Made by a program: the position numbers and the translations under genes. Of a stretch of 64,000 nt of DNA, positions 22,337-37,300 are shown in pieces (within the stretch, counting starts at the first letter, position 1; each line of letters opens with the position of its first letter). The notes below the pieces were generated by a model. It was not told the origin of the DNA. It did not search any database and saw only the letters and a program-made list of their open reading frames with translations. Source of the stretch: Apostichopus japonicus (Eukaryota > Echinodermata > Holothuroidea > Aspidochirotida > Stichopodidae); contig NC_092568.1 of assembly GCF_037975245.1 (NCBI RefSeq), forward strand, positions 42,087,631 through 42,151,630, written 5' to 3'.

Positions 22337-25300
22337 CTGAGTAAAAAAATCAAAGCACAAACTCATGAAAAGAGGTATGCTCTCAGTCATGCCTCATAAA
22401 AAAGGAATGGTTTCATTCGTGGTAAATTAAAAGAGGTATGATAACAGTATCCTCATAACCAGAGGCAACTACTGTTATGACTCATGAAAAGAGGTATGCT
22501 CAGTCATGCCTCATTAAAAGAGGAATGGTTTCATCCGTGGTTTATTAAAAGAGGTACGATAACAGTATCCTCATGACTAGAGGTAGCTACTGTTATGACT
22601 CATGAAAAGAGGTATGCTCACAGTCATGCCTCATAAAAAGATTAATGGTACCGTCCATGGTTTATTAGAAGAGGTATGATTACAGTATCCTCATAACTAG
22701 AGGTAGCTACTGTTATGACTCATGAAAAGAGGTATGCTCACAGTCATGCCTCATAAAAAGATTAATGGTACCGTCCATGGTTTATTAGAAGAGGTATGAT
22801 AACACTATCCTCATAACTAGAAGTAGCTACTGTTATGACTCATGAAAAGAGGTATGCCCTCAGTCATGCCTCATTAAAAGAGGAATGATTTCATCTGTGG
22901 TTTATTAGAAGAGGTACGATAACAGTATCCTCATAACTAGAGGTAGCTACTGTTATGACTCATGAAAAGAGGTATGCTCACAGTCATGCCTCATAGAAAG
23001 ATTAATGGTACCGTCCATGGTTTGTTAGAAGAGGTATGATAACACTATCCTCATAACTAGAGGTAGCTACTGTTATGACTCATGAAAAGAGGTATGCCCT
23101 CAGTCATGCCTCATAAAAAGAGGAATGGTTTTATCCGTGGTTTATTAGAAGAGGTATGATAACAGTATCCTCATAACTAGAGGTAGCTACTGTTATGACT
23201 CATGAAAAGAGGTATGCCCTCAGTCATGCCTCATAAAAAGAGGAATGGTTTTATCCGTGGTTTATTAGAAGAGGTATGATAACACTATCCTCATAACTAG
23301 AGGTAGCTACTGTTATGACTCATGAAAAGAGGTATGCTCAGTCATGCCTCATTAAAAGAGGAATGGTTTCATCCGTGGTTTATTAGAAGAGGTACGATAA
23401 CAGTATCCTCATAACTAGAGGTAGCTACTGTTATGACTCATGAAAAGGGGTATACTCACAGTCATGCCTCATAAAAAGAGGAATGGTTTCATCCATGGTT
23501 AATAAGCAGAGCTATGATAACAGTATCCTCATAACTAGAGGTAGCTACTGTTATGACTCATGAAAAGAGGAATGTACCGTCCATGGTTTATTAGAAGAGG
23601 TATGATAACAATATCCTCATTACTAGCGGTAGGTACAGTTACGACTCATGAAAAGAGGTATGCCATGAGTACTGGATTGTGAATTGTAATTATACACATA
23701 GTCTAATGCTCACAGTATATATGTATCATTCAAATCATGTCTTAGTCTGTGCGAAGGGGGAGGGGGTGAAAGTAGGCTCTACTGAATGCTCATATCAAAT
23801 ATTAAGCCAATTGAAATAATTGTAAATAGATGAATATGACAACAATTTGAATATCAACAATTTAAAAACAAATTGCTAGATCTCTTTATGTCAGAGGTAA
23901 ACTTCCATCAAGTATTCATGACAAATCACTCTGAAGCACTTCAAAAACTTGTGAGATTATGTTTACTTGGACAACTGACAACCTTTACTTATGTACTATA
24001 GTAGCTATGAAGCATTGTCTTACCTCCCATGGAATTGAGTAGGGCCTGTGGAGCACATGTGTCCCACTTCTTACAGCCAGGGCTAGCGAATATGTAGGCA
24101 CTGGCACGACCTTCTAATAAAAGTAAAACCTACAAGGAATAGAAAGATGACAAGCTGTAAAACTAGCTGCTGGACACACAGAGAAGATTTCAATGTCAAA
24201 CAAAGTTTGCTTCCTAAGCTTTTTGTTGTCTTCCTAAGCTGGCATGGAGTACATCATTCGATTCCACTTTGTGTCATGATTCACAGGTTTCTATGTCATA
24301 CATTCTGTGGTAGAGGCAAGGAGGGTGGGGAGGGTGGGGGAAGGTTTGGGGCAGGGGGGGATTATTGATTGAACAAGGCATCTCAGTGTCCTATGCATTG
24401 CCCTGCATTGCCCTATGCATTGTCCTATGCATATCCCTTCTTTGCTGTAATTATAATCTATGTTGATATTACGATTAAGACAGAAGCCACATGCTTAAAA
24501 AAGTAATATATGAAGAATAAGAGGTGTGTGATCAACAATTACATATAATAATAGCACAAAATGATTGATTTAATTAATAATCACATTAATATAGCAGCAG
24601 TGATTAATTTAATTAACAATCAGATGAATCATAGCAAACTGTTTAATTTTTCAATTAGAATAATTTAGAAATCAACAGCACAGTGAATCAAATTAGAGGT
24701 AATCGTATGCAATAAGTGAGACTAATTGAATTATTTGTTTATCACATAGGACTCATTCAATTGTAACTCTTGTAGATATCAACAAAATACCACTGTACTG
24801 GTCAAACTGCAAGAAACTCTTCTTACCATATATGTCCAGCTCTGTCTACTCTTGTATACAAACTAAGGTAAATCTGTAAGGTACCCCTGTTCTTATCTAG
24901 TGTGCAGCCACCCTTACCCTGGTGTCCCTGTTATGTGCTACTGTATTAAGGTTACCCTGCAAGGTACCCCTCTCTTTATCTGGTGTGCAGCCACCCTTAC
25001 CCTGGTATCCCTGTTATGTGCTACTGTATTAAGGTTACCCTACAAGGTACCCCTCTTCTTATCTGGTGTGCAGCCACCCTTATCCTGGTATCCTTTATAT
25101 GTGCTACTGTATTAAAGAAGAACGATAGTGACAGAAAAAAAATCTCTCATTTTCATATATAATGTAGTTTATATGTTACCAAGCAACATATTTTTTTAAT
25201 TTTCCAAATAGCACACCGGAAAGTCATAAAAAAAGGGAATTTAAACATCGTTTTTCGCCTCCGTAATTTAGGAATTTTCAAACACTGCAACGACCTTGAA

Positions 25301-28300
25301 CAGCCCTCAGGTCAGTGAATGACGTCACTGTGATGATCTTTTCTGTGGTGAACTGTTCAGTACGGAGCTGTGCGTGCATTTCGTGTCAGCATAACTGTTA
25401 TTTTCCGGCGTAATGTTCAAGACATAAATAGATAATGAATATCATAGTGTTTCTTGATTTCTTCACCACGTGTTTACAAGTTTTTTTTACGAAATTTGAG
25501 GTGATTTCGCAATGATTTCCCAATATCTGAAGAGGTAACTCGCAAGCTGACCCAAAGTAACGTAGATCTCAAGATCACGTTTTTGGCGGGTTTTATACAG
25601 AGTGATGTATGAATGTGCTCACTTACCAGTCAAACTGGCACAATAACAATAGTGATGATAGTCTCAAACGTAGATTAGTATAACATCCGAAAGAAAATCC
25701 AAAGTTCTAAACAAAGTAGATTCGCTTGTATGCACTGGGCCTACTGTAAAACATAAACGTTCCTTGTTCCGTGCGTCATTAAATCCAACAGAAAGGTTTC
25801 ATTGAGCTTGAAATACAACCGCATTTGAACTCAATCGAGTTGTTAGTCTAGATCGAACAATTTTCTCACTACATGCAATGCCTATTGCGTTTATTCACAT
25901 GCATGCCTCGTGGTTTGGGCTTCAGGAGGAATCGTATTCTAGCCCAACTTCACGTAGGTCCGCAAACGGTACGTTCACACTGTGCAAACATAAGTGACAG
26001 TGTGCGCTACCGTAAGTAATACTTACACGATGTTTTGTTTCGCTCAAGCATACACACATTTCCTATTCGTATTACAGTTAAAGTGGTTTGGAGGGTATGA
26101 ACACATCTCTGCCCCAAAAAACTCTGCCTTAGCGACGTCCATGCCCCAATTGAAATTTGCACGTGGATTCTCTCCTCACATAGTCATTAGGTTGTTCACG
26201 TCTGACATGTCTTCCAGTTCCAACACTTACTGTTGCATTTATCTGGATATATATAAATAATGCGGCATAAAATCATCAATCTTTCAAACTTTTATTACTT
26301 TAGTGACCTTGCCACACGCAAATTTCAATTGGGCCCGAGAATCATCTTCTGTGAAGTGGGCAGAACAAACTTTCACATTCTTGCCATGAGAAACTCCTGG
26401 TGCGATGAAATCTTTCCTGGTTCTCCTCACAAATCGTATCCAGAGTTTCCGATATCTCTCACTACTTTTTCCGCTTGGAAAATTGAAAAAAAAACTTATT
26501 GTAGAGTCCACATTCGTTCTGTTGCATCCCCCTAAAATGCAATTTCTTGGATTTTGCTAGTGGTTTACGTTGTTTGTAGAGTCCAATATAGAGTAGGTTG
26601 CAACTAAACTTACACACTAAGTGCACACTGCTGAAGTACACTCACGTTGTTATCATCATAATGACGTCACATGTCACTGTAGATCACGTGATCATCATAT
26701 CGCTGTTCGCGAAAAGCCCAATTTTTGTTTAAAAAATCAACGAGTTTAGGAATTTTTTTTAAGCCTTTCCCAACATCGGATTGACTTTTTTTTTCACATG
26801 TGTAAAATGGAAACCAACTAGAATACTCTTGAATAAAATCGTATTTTTTCGACAATGGTGAAAAATCACTATCGTTCATCTTTAAGGTTACCCTGCAAGG
26901 TACCCCTGTTCTTATCTGGTGTGCAGCCACCCTTACCCTGATATACCTGGTATGTGCTACTGTCTTAAGGTTACCCTGCAAGGTCCCCCGGTTCTTATCT
27001 GGTGTGCAGCCACCCTTACCCTGGTATCTCTGATATGTGCTACTGTCTTAAGGATACCCTGCAAGGTACCCCTCTCCTGCTCTGGTGTTCAGCCACCCTT
27101 ACCTTGGTATCCCTGTTTTGTGCTACTGTCTTAAGGTTACCCTACAATGTACCCTCTTCGTACCTTATGTCCAGCCCCACCTACTCTGAGCACCTCATCC
27201 GGCTGCATGGCATCTATTGTCTCCTGGACTGCCTCTGTTCCATGAGACCGTGTGGTAGTGATTACTCTCTTGCCACCAAGCGAGTCCTTATTTTCACAGC
27301 CGAAACACCCAACACCGACGATACCCCACATGGTTCTCCCCATTGGTGCCCCAGGACCAGCCTGGTAGTTGTAATATGGTTGGTGTATCACACCACCAAC
27401 TGCTTTACCATTTACAGCTACACCAATTAAAACTGTCACATGATCCAGGAAGCCTGCCACATAAACAAATATGGAGTCACATTGTAATGATCTGTTTCAG
27501 ATTGATTCCACTGAAACAAACTTGAGATTGGAACATGGTCTCCATGACAACATATATGTCCGTCTTGCAAGGACTAAGCAACAAGACTATATGACGTAGA
27601 AGTGACCACAAATCAAAACAAAAACAACAACAACAATCTAAGAAACCTTTACTGAGGCCCATGATACTCATCTTGTCCTCAATTATGTACATTGCAACTG
27701 CTAAGTGTAACTGCATCGGCTATTTTTAGAACAGTTGTATATTTAGCAGAAGTTGACAATAAGAAAACAATCATCGTAAAAAAAAAAAGAGTTTGTGTAA
27801 TGGGCAGTTACTACTACACTGGAAGCATAATAGGGCAGTTACTACACTATTATCATTATTGGGCAGTTACTACACTGTTATCATTATTGGGCAGTTACTA
27901 CACTGGTATTATCATAGCAAGCAAACCGCTACTTGAGGTTGAAACAGCAATGTTTAGCAAGAGGTTGTGTAATGGGCAGTTACTACTACACTGGAATCAT
28001 AATAGGGCATTTACTACACTGGTATTATTATAGCTAATGCAAAAGGCTCCTTGAGGCTGAAACACAGCAATGTTAAAATCATTATAGTAAAAGGTTGTGT
28101 AATGGGCAGTTACTACTACACTGGAATCATAATAGGGCATTTACTACACTGGTATTATTATAGCTAATGCAAAAGGCTCCTCGAGGCTGAAACACAGCAA
28201 TGTTAAAAACATTTTAGCAAGAGGTTGTGTAATGGGCAGTTACTACTACACTGGAATCATAATAGGGCATTTACTACACTGGTATTATTATAGCTAATGC

Positions 28301-31300
28301 AAAAGGCTCCTTGAGGCTGAAACACAGCAATGTTAAAATCATTATAGTAAGAGGTGGTGTATTGGGCAGTTACTACTACACTGGAATCATAATAGGGCAT
28401 TTACTACACTGGTATTATTATAGCTAATGCAAAAGGCTCCTTGAGGCTGAAACACAGCAATGTTAAAATCATTATAGTAAGAGGTTGTGTATTGGGCAGT
28501 TACTACACTGGTATCATTATAGGGCAGTTACTACACTGGTATTATAATATTGCAAAAGGCTCCTTGAGGCTGAAACACAGCAATGTTAAAATCATTATAG
28601 TAAGAGGTTGTGTAATGGGCAGTTACTACTACACTGGAATCATAATAGGGCATTTACTACACTGGTATTATTATAGCTAATGCAAAAGGCTCCTTGAGGC
28701 TGAAACACAGCAATGTTAAAAACATTTTAGCAAGAGGTTGTGTAATGGGCAGTTACTACTACACTGGAATCATAATAGGGCATTTACTACACTGGTATTA
28801 TTATAGCTAATGCAAAAGGCTCCTTGAGGCTGAAACACAGCAATGTTAAAATCATTATAGTAAGAGGTGGTGTATTGGGCAGTTACTACTACACTGGAAT
28901 CATAATAGGGCATTTACTACACTGGTATTATTATAGCTAATGCAAAAGGCTCCTTGAGGCTGAAACACAGCAATGTTAAAATCATTATAGTAAGAGGTTG
29001 TGTATTGGGCAGTTACTACACTGGTATCATTATAGGGCAGTTACTACACTGGTATTATAATATTGCAAAAGGCTCCTTGAGGCTGAAACACAGCAATGTT
29101 AAAATCATTATAGTAAAAGGTGGTGTATTGGGCAGTTACTACACTGGTATTATTATAGGGCAGTTCCTAAAATGGTATTATTATAGCTAATGCAAAAGGC
29201 TCCTTGAGGCTGAAACACAGCAGTGTTAAAATCATTATAGTAAGAGGTTGTGTATTGGGCAGTTACTACACTGGTATTATTATAGGGCAGTTCCTACACT
29301 GGTATTATTATAGCTAATGCAAAAGGCTCCTTGAGGCTGAAACACAGCAGTGTTAAAATCATTATAGTAAGAGGTGGTGTATTGGGCAGTTACTACACTG
29401 GTATTATTATAGGGCAGTTCCTACACTGGTATTATTATAGCTAATGCAAAAGGCTCCTTGAGGCTAAAACACAGCAATGTTAAAATCATTATAGTAAGAG
29501 GCTGTGTATTGGGCAGTTACTACACTGGTATCAATATAGGGCAGTTACTACACTGGTATCATTCTAGCAAGCAAAAGGCTACTTGAGGCTGAAACGCAGC
29601 AATGTTCATATCATTTTAGCAAAGTTTTAACAATCTGAAGCTTACATATAATTATACAGCAAGTAAAAGGAAACGTGTGGGTCCAACTCTAGTATTTACG
29701 GCCTGCTTGTTCTCTTGATGAGGAACATGTTTGATATATCAAATTATTGAGCAATGCACTCACCCCAACAAAATGAATTCATTTGGAAATTTTATACCTA
29801 ACAGAATAAGCTATGAAATTGGTAATTGTACCAATATGCTTTGTTCCACCAGCTCTATATATATATATTTGTTTCAAATCTCAGATTTTGCATATGTCTA
29901 ATCACAAATTCACAAAGTATTAGAAATTTACACTACCTGAGTAACCTGACACAATATTGATCTAAATAAATCACCAACCGAGTATCCCAAACACACATAC
30001 GTTATTGAAAACCATCCATAAAATTGCAAATGCAGCAAAACATCTTTTATATTTGATATTAAAAACGAGATAGAAAAATTATTATTAATCCAGAGAAAGG
30101 GAATTGTAGCCAAAGGATAAACAGGAAACTGAGGAGGCACCTGTAAAGACATTTTCATTTTAGAATGAACTGCTTGAATACAAGTCCTCTGTGGCAGTCA
30201 AAATTGTTAGACATTGCAAACAAACATAATGCAAGGGTTTATTACTGCAAGAAAATCTAATAAAGAATCCACTTCTTGGATTGCTTCATAAGATTGTGCA
30301 TAATTCTAACCAAGGTTGAATATTTGCAGCAATTTGCATGGCATAATTCTGGAAAGTTTTACAGCTCAGAAACAAACGTTTTTTCAACATTTTTTAACAT
30401 AAGGTTACAATTCAGTGGAAATTAATCAAGAAGGTTTTGACAAACATTACAGGAATAATTGGACAAACTTAAAGACTGGTGGACAGCTGTCAGTAAACAC
30501 AACACTGGAACAACCTAATGAGATTACAAGTGATGTAAGTGGAGTGTTGTGAGCCACCCATGCTAGTGGACATTTAAACAGTCTAATTGCTAGATGTATG
30601 TAATTTTAATTTACCTTGAGTGTACTCTGTGGTGCCATCAACAGGGTCCACCCATATACAAACCTGAAAGAAATAAATCAAGAAAATATGATATATTTTA
30701 TAAATATTAGTGTCACTCAACCAAGTTAGTAATCAAACAGCAGCACCAAGGATGCAACATGACTGAGGTCAAAAACAACAACAACAACAGCATACAGTAC
30801 ATCTTCTTCATCTCTAGCCTGGACAAGATAGGCAGTTTAAGGGTTTAACAATGTTCCATTGAATTCTGTTTAGTTTCTTGTGTATCTCTTACTGACATCT
30901 ACCATTCCCTACTGTACCTTCTATTCACCAATCCCTCTGCCTCACCATGTTACTACCACTGTTCCCTTCCCTCTATTGTCACCAAATTCCATTCCATCCC
31001 AGTCCCCTCCCATAACCTCTACCCACCACATGGCAGGTTAATACCATGCCTTCAATAATGCCATGTTAAGCAATCAAACAAAACAATTAACTTTAAACTT
31101 ATGAAACTTAAGGAGTGGAATAAAGAAGGTCTACAGTTTTCCAGAATGTCAGCCATCAATGAGAGTGGCATTTCCTTAGAAAACATCTTGAAGTGAATCT
31201 ATGGATAGACCATTCAATTGATAAATCGATCTAGTGATGGATATTAATTATTCAAATTAGATCTTGAAATCTACATCAATTGTTCTAATCAATGAGTGGT

Positions 31301-34300
31301 GATAGTACTAGCATTTCAGATGTTTATAGGAATCTATCAATAAATCAATATCTGGTTCTGTAAGTTACCTCTCCTGGTTTTACATCCTTGAGGTCATCAG
31401 GGCATTTGACCTTAAGAACCTCCTCTGAATCTTTCATCTCAATCAGACTGTCATCCTGAGACAAATCCTGAGTAAAGAGAGAAAGATATATATGAGTTAT
31501 AAATAGTATACTACAAACGTTATAACTGTACAACACTAATGTAAGCAATATGTACCATAAGAGGTCAGACCTATACAGGAAAATAGACTTTGTAACATGC
31601 GTAATAATGTAACTTTGTACAAATACGTAATTAATGGAAATCAAAATATGAAAACAGCTACAGCATCAGCTGGTAAACTGAACTCTTTTGTGTTAACTTA
31701 ACAGTATATAAATGGGAAAATCCTCCAGTTCTGTGCAATGTCACTTTAATACCTCTTTCATACAGTAGTAGAAGAAGTACTTTATCCAAGTTCCACGGCC
31801 ATCTTCCACTCAAAGACCTACATGGAGATTTATCCAATTGTCTCTTCTTGATATCATTTGTTTAAAAGGAAGACACCACACACACACACACACACATGTA
31901 TGCCATTATCATCTCATACAGTAGGATGATGATTGTCATCAAAACAAGGTAGATTAAGTACTCAATGGCAGTCTAAAAGTAACTTGTCTATGAATGCAGC
32001 TGTGGGTTAAATTTTCAGCTGGTATGTAAAATACAGAATTAACATTAACATCTTGACTGATTTTTTAAAGAAAATTGCTGTTTGTCCCTAGGACAGCATC
32101 AATGATAGCCTCGATTCCCATTCCCCCCCTCCCCCCCCCCCAACAAAGAACAAGTAAAAAGAAAATGTCCTTCTCAGGAAAAAAATCAGTCCTTTTACAG
32201 AGCAACACGTTAATGTTTGACGACGACTTCCTTATCTAAAGGCATGTACTGTACTAAAAGTTAATCTTTCCTTTCCTAACATTGATATGAAAAGCCATTG
32301 TTTTAATTTAGCTTTTGTTATCAGATAGGCTCATCTCATTGACTTTACTGATATATGTTTGTCTAGTGGTTTTCCCTCTGATTATAGTACAACAGCTAAA
32401 CAGCTTATCATTCTGTTTTCATTTCATGTACTTTGGCATAAAATGGATATTCACAGCTAGACTTAACCAAAACAGTTAAAAAGTGTATACAAACTGTATG
32501 AAGGTCAGGATTGCTTTATCTCCAGATTTAAGTACTATCAGGCTACTTGTGTCTACATACCATGAATGACTGACAACCTTTACTGCACAACTTCAAATAC
32601 TTGATCATATCATAGATCTACAGTTTACAACCGAGGTGGGCAACCTTTTTGACTGAATGGGCCAGATATAGTGAAAAATTGACTGGGGCACACCTACTGT
32701 AACCAACGACCTGCTGTTGATTTCAAACCTTTGATTCCGAGGACTTCTAAGCAATAGGTGTGTGTACTTAATCTGTATTCACAAAAATATAATGTCAATA
32801 CAGTACAGTTCATAATTATTGGGGATAATAGGCCTACCTTACAGCATCATTAGTGCAGATAAATTCTAAGCAGCTAGCTCGTTTTTCTTGTGATGATGTA
32901 AATTAGTTTGATTTTCTTTCATTTTCTTAAGAAATCTCACAGGCCGAAAAAAAAATGGCCGCATGTGGCCCGCTGGCCGTAGGTTGCCCACCCCTGGTCT
33001 ACAAGGTGTTGCATGCCACACTACTACTCTACTAACACTGGGCTAACATGGTTTATTCATATTCCTACATTTGTGTTGCTATGGACACCTCCTACAGTAT
33101 CTATTACTAGTCAGTATCAATGTACTGGGCTAACATGATTTATTCATATTCCTACATTTGTGTTGCTATGGACACCTCCTATCTATTACTAGTCAGTATC
33201 AATGTACTGGGCTAACATGTACTCATATTCCTACATTTGTGTTGCTATGGACACCTATCTATTACTAGTCAGTATCAAAGTACTGGGCTAACATGATTTA
33301 TTCATATTCCTACATTTGTGTTGCTATGGACACCTCCAATCTATTACTAGTCAGTATCAATGTACTGGGCTAACATGATTTATTCATATTCCTACATTTG
33401 TGTTGCTATGGACACCTCCATTCTATTACTAGTCAGTATCATGGTACTGGGCTAACATGTATTCATATTCCTACATTTGTGTTGCTATGGACACCTATCT
33501 ATTACTAGTCAGTATCATTGTACTTGGCTTATATGTATTCATATTCCTACATTTGTGTTGCTATGGATACCTATCTATTACTAGCAGTATCAATGTACTG
33601 GGCTAACATGTATTCATATTCCTACATTTGTGTTGCTATGGACACCTACAGTATCTATTACTAGTCAGTATAATTGTACTGGGCTTACATGCATGTATTC
33701 ATATTCCTACATTTGTGTTGCTATGGACACCTTTCTATTACTAGTCAGTATCAATGTACTGCCAGGCTAACATGTACTCATATTCCCACATTTGTGTTGC
33801 TATGGACACCTATCTATTACTAGTCAGTATAAATGTACTGGGCTAACATGTATTCATATTCCTACATTTGTGTTGCTATGGACACCTCCATTCTATTACT
33901 AGTCAGTATCATTGTACTGGGCTTACATGTACAGTATTCATATTCCTACATATGTGTTGCTATGGACACCTCCAATCTATTACTAGTCAGTATCAATGTA
34001 CTGGGCTAACATGTATTCATATTCCTACATTTGTGTTGCTATGGACACCTATCTATTACTAGTCAGTATAAATGTACTGGGCTAACATGTATTCATATTC
34101 CTACATTTGTGTTCTATGGACATTTGTGTCGCTATGGATAACTAGAACTGCACTGCCTGAAAATATGCAGTATTGTAGTGCGCGTTAAGTGCTTGCAGGA
34201 TAAGGAAGAACTTTTCGGTTGTTCATGGTGTTATTTTTTGGGCGGACAACACACCAGGGAGTACTTACAAAGTGAGGGCGCTTGTGAGCTCAGAATAAGT

Positions 34301-37300
34301 TGACTAGCCTCTGAAACTGCAAATGTACAGAGACTACATAAAGGAAAACACTTTTCTTCTTTCTAAAAATATCATTCCAACTGCTTAGTAATTTTGCCTC
34401 TGTGCACTGCTGGTGGTATGTGATAACTTACTTAATTATTCCAGGCTGTAGAAACACTGTCATTGAGGACCATATCTGTGATATCAGCAGACCAATAAGA
34501 TCAATGCACGGCAACCATTGATAAACTGTTATATGATTAGATAAAGTAATCATAAATCTGAAAATGTCAATCACTTCATTGACTTTAACAACATCTACGC
34601 CAGTACCACGATAAGTAATAATTGTTAACATTCTTATTAATGTAAACAAGTATCTATGTACAAAGTTGAAGGGTTACTAGTTAGTGCTCAGTCATGTGAA
34701 CTACATGCTCATAGCTATTGCTCAAGTGGCAGTGTTGAAAAGATTTTGTTCTTTACCACTAAAATTCCTAGGATATGGATAGGCTTACTCACTTCCTCCT
34801 ACTCCCATCCCCCCCCAAAAAAACCCCCCAAAAGATCACCTTGCCGTGGAAATGCAGTGCTGTAGACCTCTCTCTAGGCTATTAATAATATAGGGTCTTT
34901 ACAATTAGCTCAGATACAGTACTATACTGTGGTAAAAATGAACGTGAACAGCTACTGTAACATTGTAATGCAGTAGAGAAAACTGCTGTACTATAGCTTC
35001 TGGGTCCCTGCAGTAACCCTTTAGTAACCCACTGTAGGATTCAGTAACCCTGCAGTAAACCTACTGTAGGATTCTGTAACCCTGCAGTAACCTACGGTAC
35101 AGTATGCTGCAGTAACCATGTGGTCAGATGCAGGATGCAGTAACCGTGCAGAAACCTACAGCATGATGCAGTTACCCTGCAGTAACCTACAGTAGGATGA
35201 GTAACCCTACAGTAAAATACAGTAGGCTGCAGGAACCCTGTGATCGGATGCAGGATGCAGTAGCCGTGCAGAAATCTACAGTCGGATGCAGTAACCGTGC
35301 AGAAACCTACAGTAGGATGCAGTAATCTACAGTAGGCTACAGTAACCTACAGCAGGCTGCAGCAACCCTGTGATTGGATGCAGGATGCAGTAACCGTGCA
35401 GTAACCTTCAGTAGGCCAGTAACCTACAGTAGGATGCAGTATCCTACAGTAGGATGCACTGACCCTGTGGTCGGATGCAGTAACCTACAGTACAGTAGGC
35501 TGCAGTAACCCTGCAGTTACCTACAGTAGGATGCAGTAACCTACAGTAGGCTGCAGGAAACCCTGTTGTGGGATGCAGTAACCCAGTAGTAACCTTCAGT
35601 TGGATCCACTAACCCTGGGGTAAGATACAGTAACCCTGTAGTAACCTTGGCTGCATTAATTCATCCAACCTTTGTGGAATGAAAAGGGGGTGTTGTAGAT
35701 CGCAGTGGGCTGGTCACCAAGAGTAGAGCCAGAGTGCAGTTGTCATGAGAAGACAGGTAAGTGGAGAGTGCAGTAATTTAATTGCTACCATCATACTGCA
35801 GTAAAGCAAACTACCATGTAGCTACATGGGTCCCTGCAGTAACCTTGGCATAAAAGTAAATAGCTACCACAGTAGTGCTTTTAAAGTACACTACTATACT
35901 ATCAGTGTTCCTGTAGCTATCTGGGTCCCTGCATTAACCTTGGCATGAAAGTAAATAGCTACCACAGTAGTGCTGTTAAAGTACACTACTATACTGTAGC
36001 TATCAGCGCAGTGGCAGGAAATGATGAACCCAGGTGAGTCTAAAGTTGTTCTGCAATCAGATCATCAGAAGAGTGATTAATGTGTTTATTAGAAGAACAA
36101 AACTGAAAGAACTGCACAATCGATCTGGCATGCCATCTCATCTTAAGTGCACCGGCAGCTTCCCAGGAATTCCAAGAAATGGATGCATCCCCTGGCAACA
36201 GTGCAGAAGAATTGATGAAGATGCAAGGACATTCAGCAACACTACCTTCTTCTAATGAAACACCAGTACTATTTCAGGTTATCTACCAGACAAGTCTTCG
36301 GCATGCTTATTGATCAATCTCTTGAACAGGAAACATCTCTCTTACTGTAGCTATATCATGAGAGCATATCAAGCTCTTCAGGCTAATTGAACATACAGTG
36401 GGCATAGCTTTGTAGATCAAATTTTAAGTTTTATTAGTTGTCTGCTCATAATTTGAAGATGTTAAAGGTCACCAGTATTGGCCCAGAATTTCAACACAAA
36501 TAATTTTGTGGAGATGATGACTGTCCAGATTCCTTTCAAGACTGAGGAGGATAACCAATTAGCTGATTCAATTTTCTATGGTCAGGAGAATGATTTTGAG
36601 GCTGACAGTAAAAGGTTTGTTGAAGGTTCTGCATATATTTGACCATTATTATGACTCTCTAGCTAAATTGGGGGAAATCATGGTTGCCCGAAGTCAAAGG
36701 TTAAATATATAGCAGTGGTTTGATCTGGGCTTTCCTGCAGTAGTTCAACAAAGGAAACTATGTGTACCTGAAAAGAGCCAAACCCATGACTAATCACAGG
36801 TAAGTTTACTGTACACTGTGTACAATAATAGCAAAAACCAACATACACAATGAATGACTGACAGGTCCAGGGGGAGCATTGCAGCATGTACATACTGTAT
36901 ATACCAAGTTGAACTTAAGCAGTTGTGTTTTTTGGATGATTTTTACATGTATGCAATCCAGTTTCCACACTCACCAATGAAAATCTACTGTACACAGGAA
37001 CTTGACATGCAGATGGCATTTACTTTAGACCTGAAGTGCATTAATCAAGCTTTCAGATTTGCCCACTGTTTTTATGACCTTTAACATCTACCATCCAGAA
37101 AGTCAAATGACTTAGTGATTTGAGAAGAAACTTTAGATACAATATTTTCTACCGATCTGAATTGCTTGGCAGAAATGTCAAGTCTTGCAGAATTGATTAA
37201 TGCGTACCTATGCAAAGAGGGTTGAAGGTCAAACAAAATTCACTTCTGCATAATCAGACTTATTCTGACTGTAACCAGAAACTGACCTTAAACGAACTTT

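Noticed and set aside
24900-27134. Repeated MCSHPYPG-type short frames
   Set aside because: These are the 83-bp minisatellite read in one frame, on the strand opposite to BPNT1.
28441-29190. Duplicate 78-79-codon frames ([10 protein letters not shown])
   Set aside because: Translation of the 130-bp intron minisatellite; the two are copies of one unit block.
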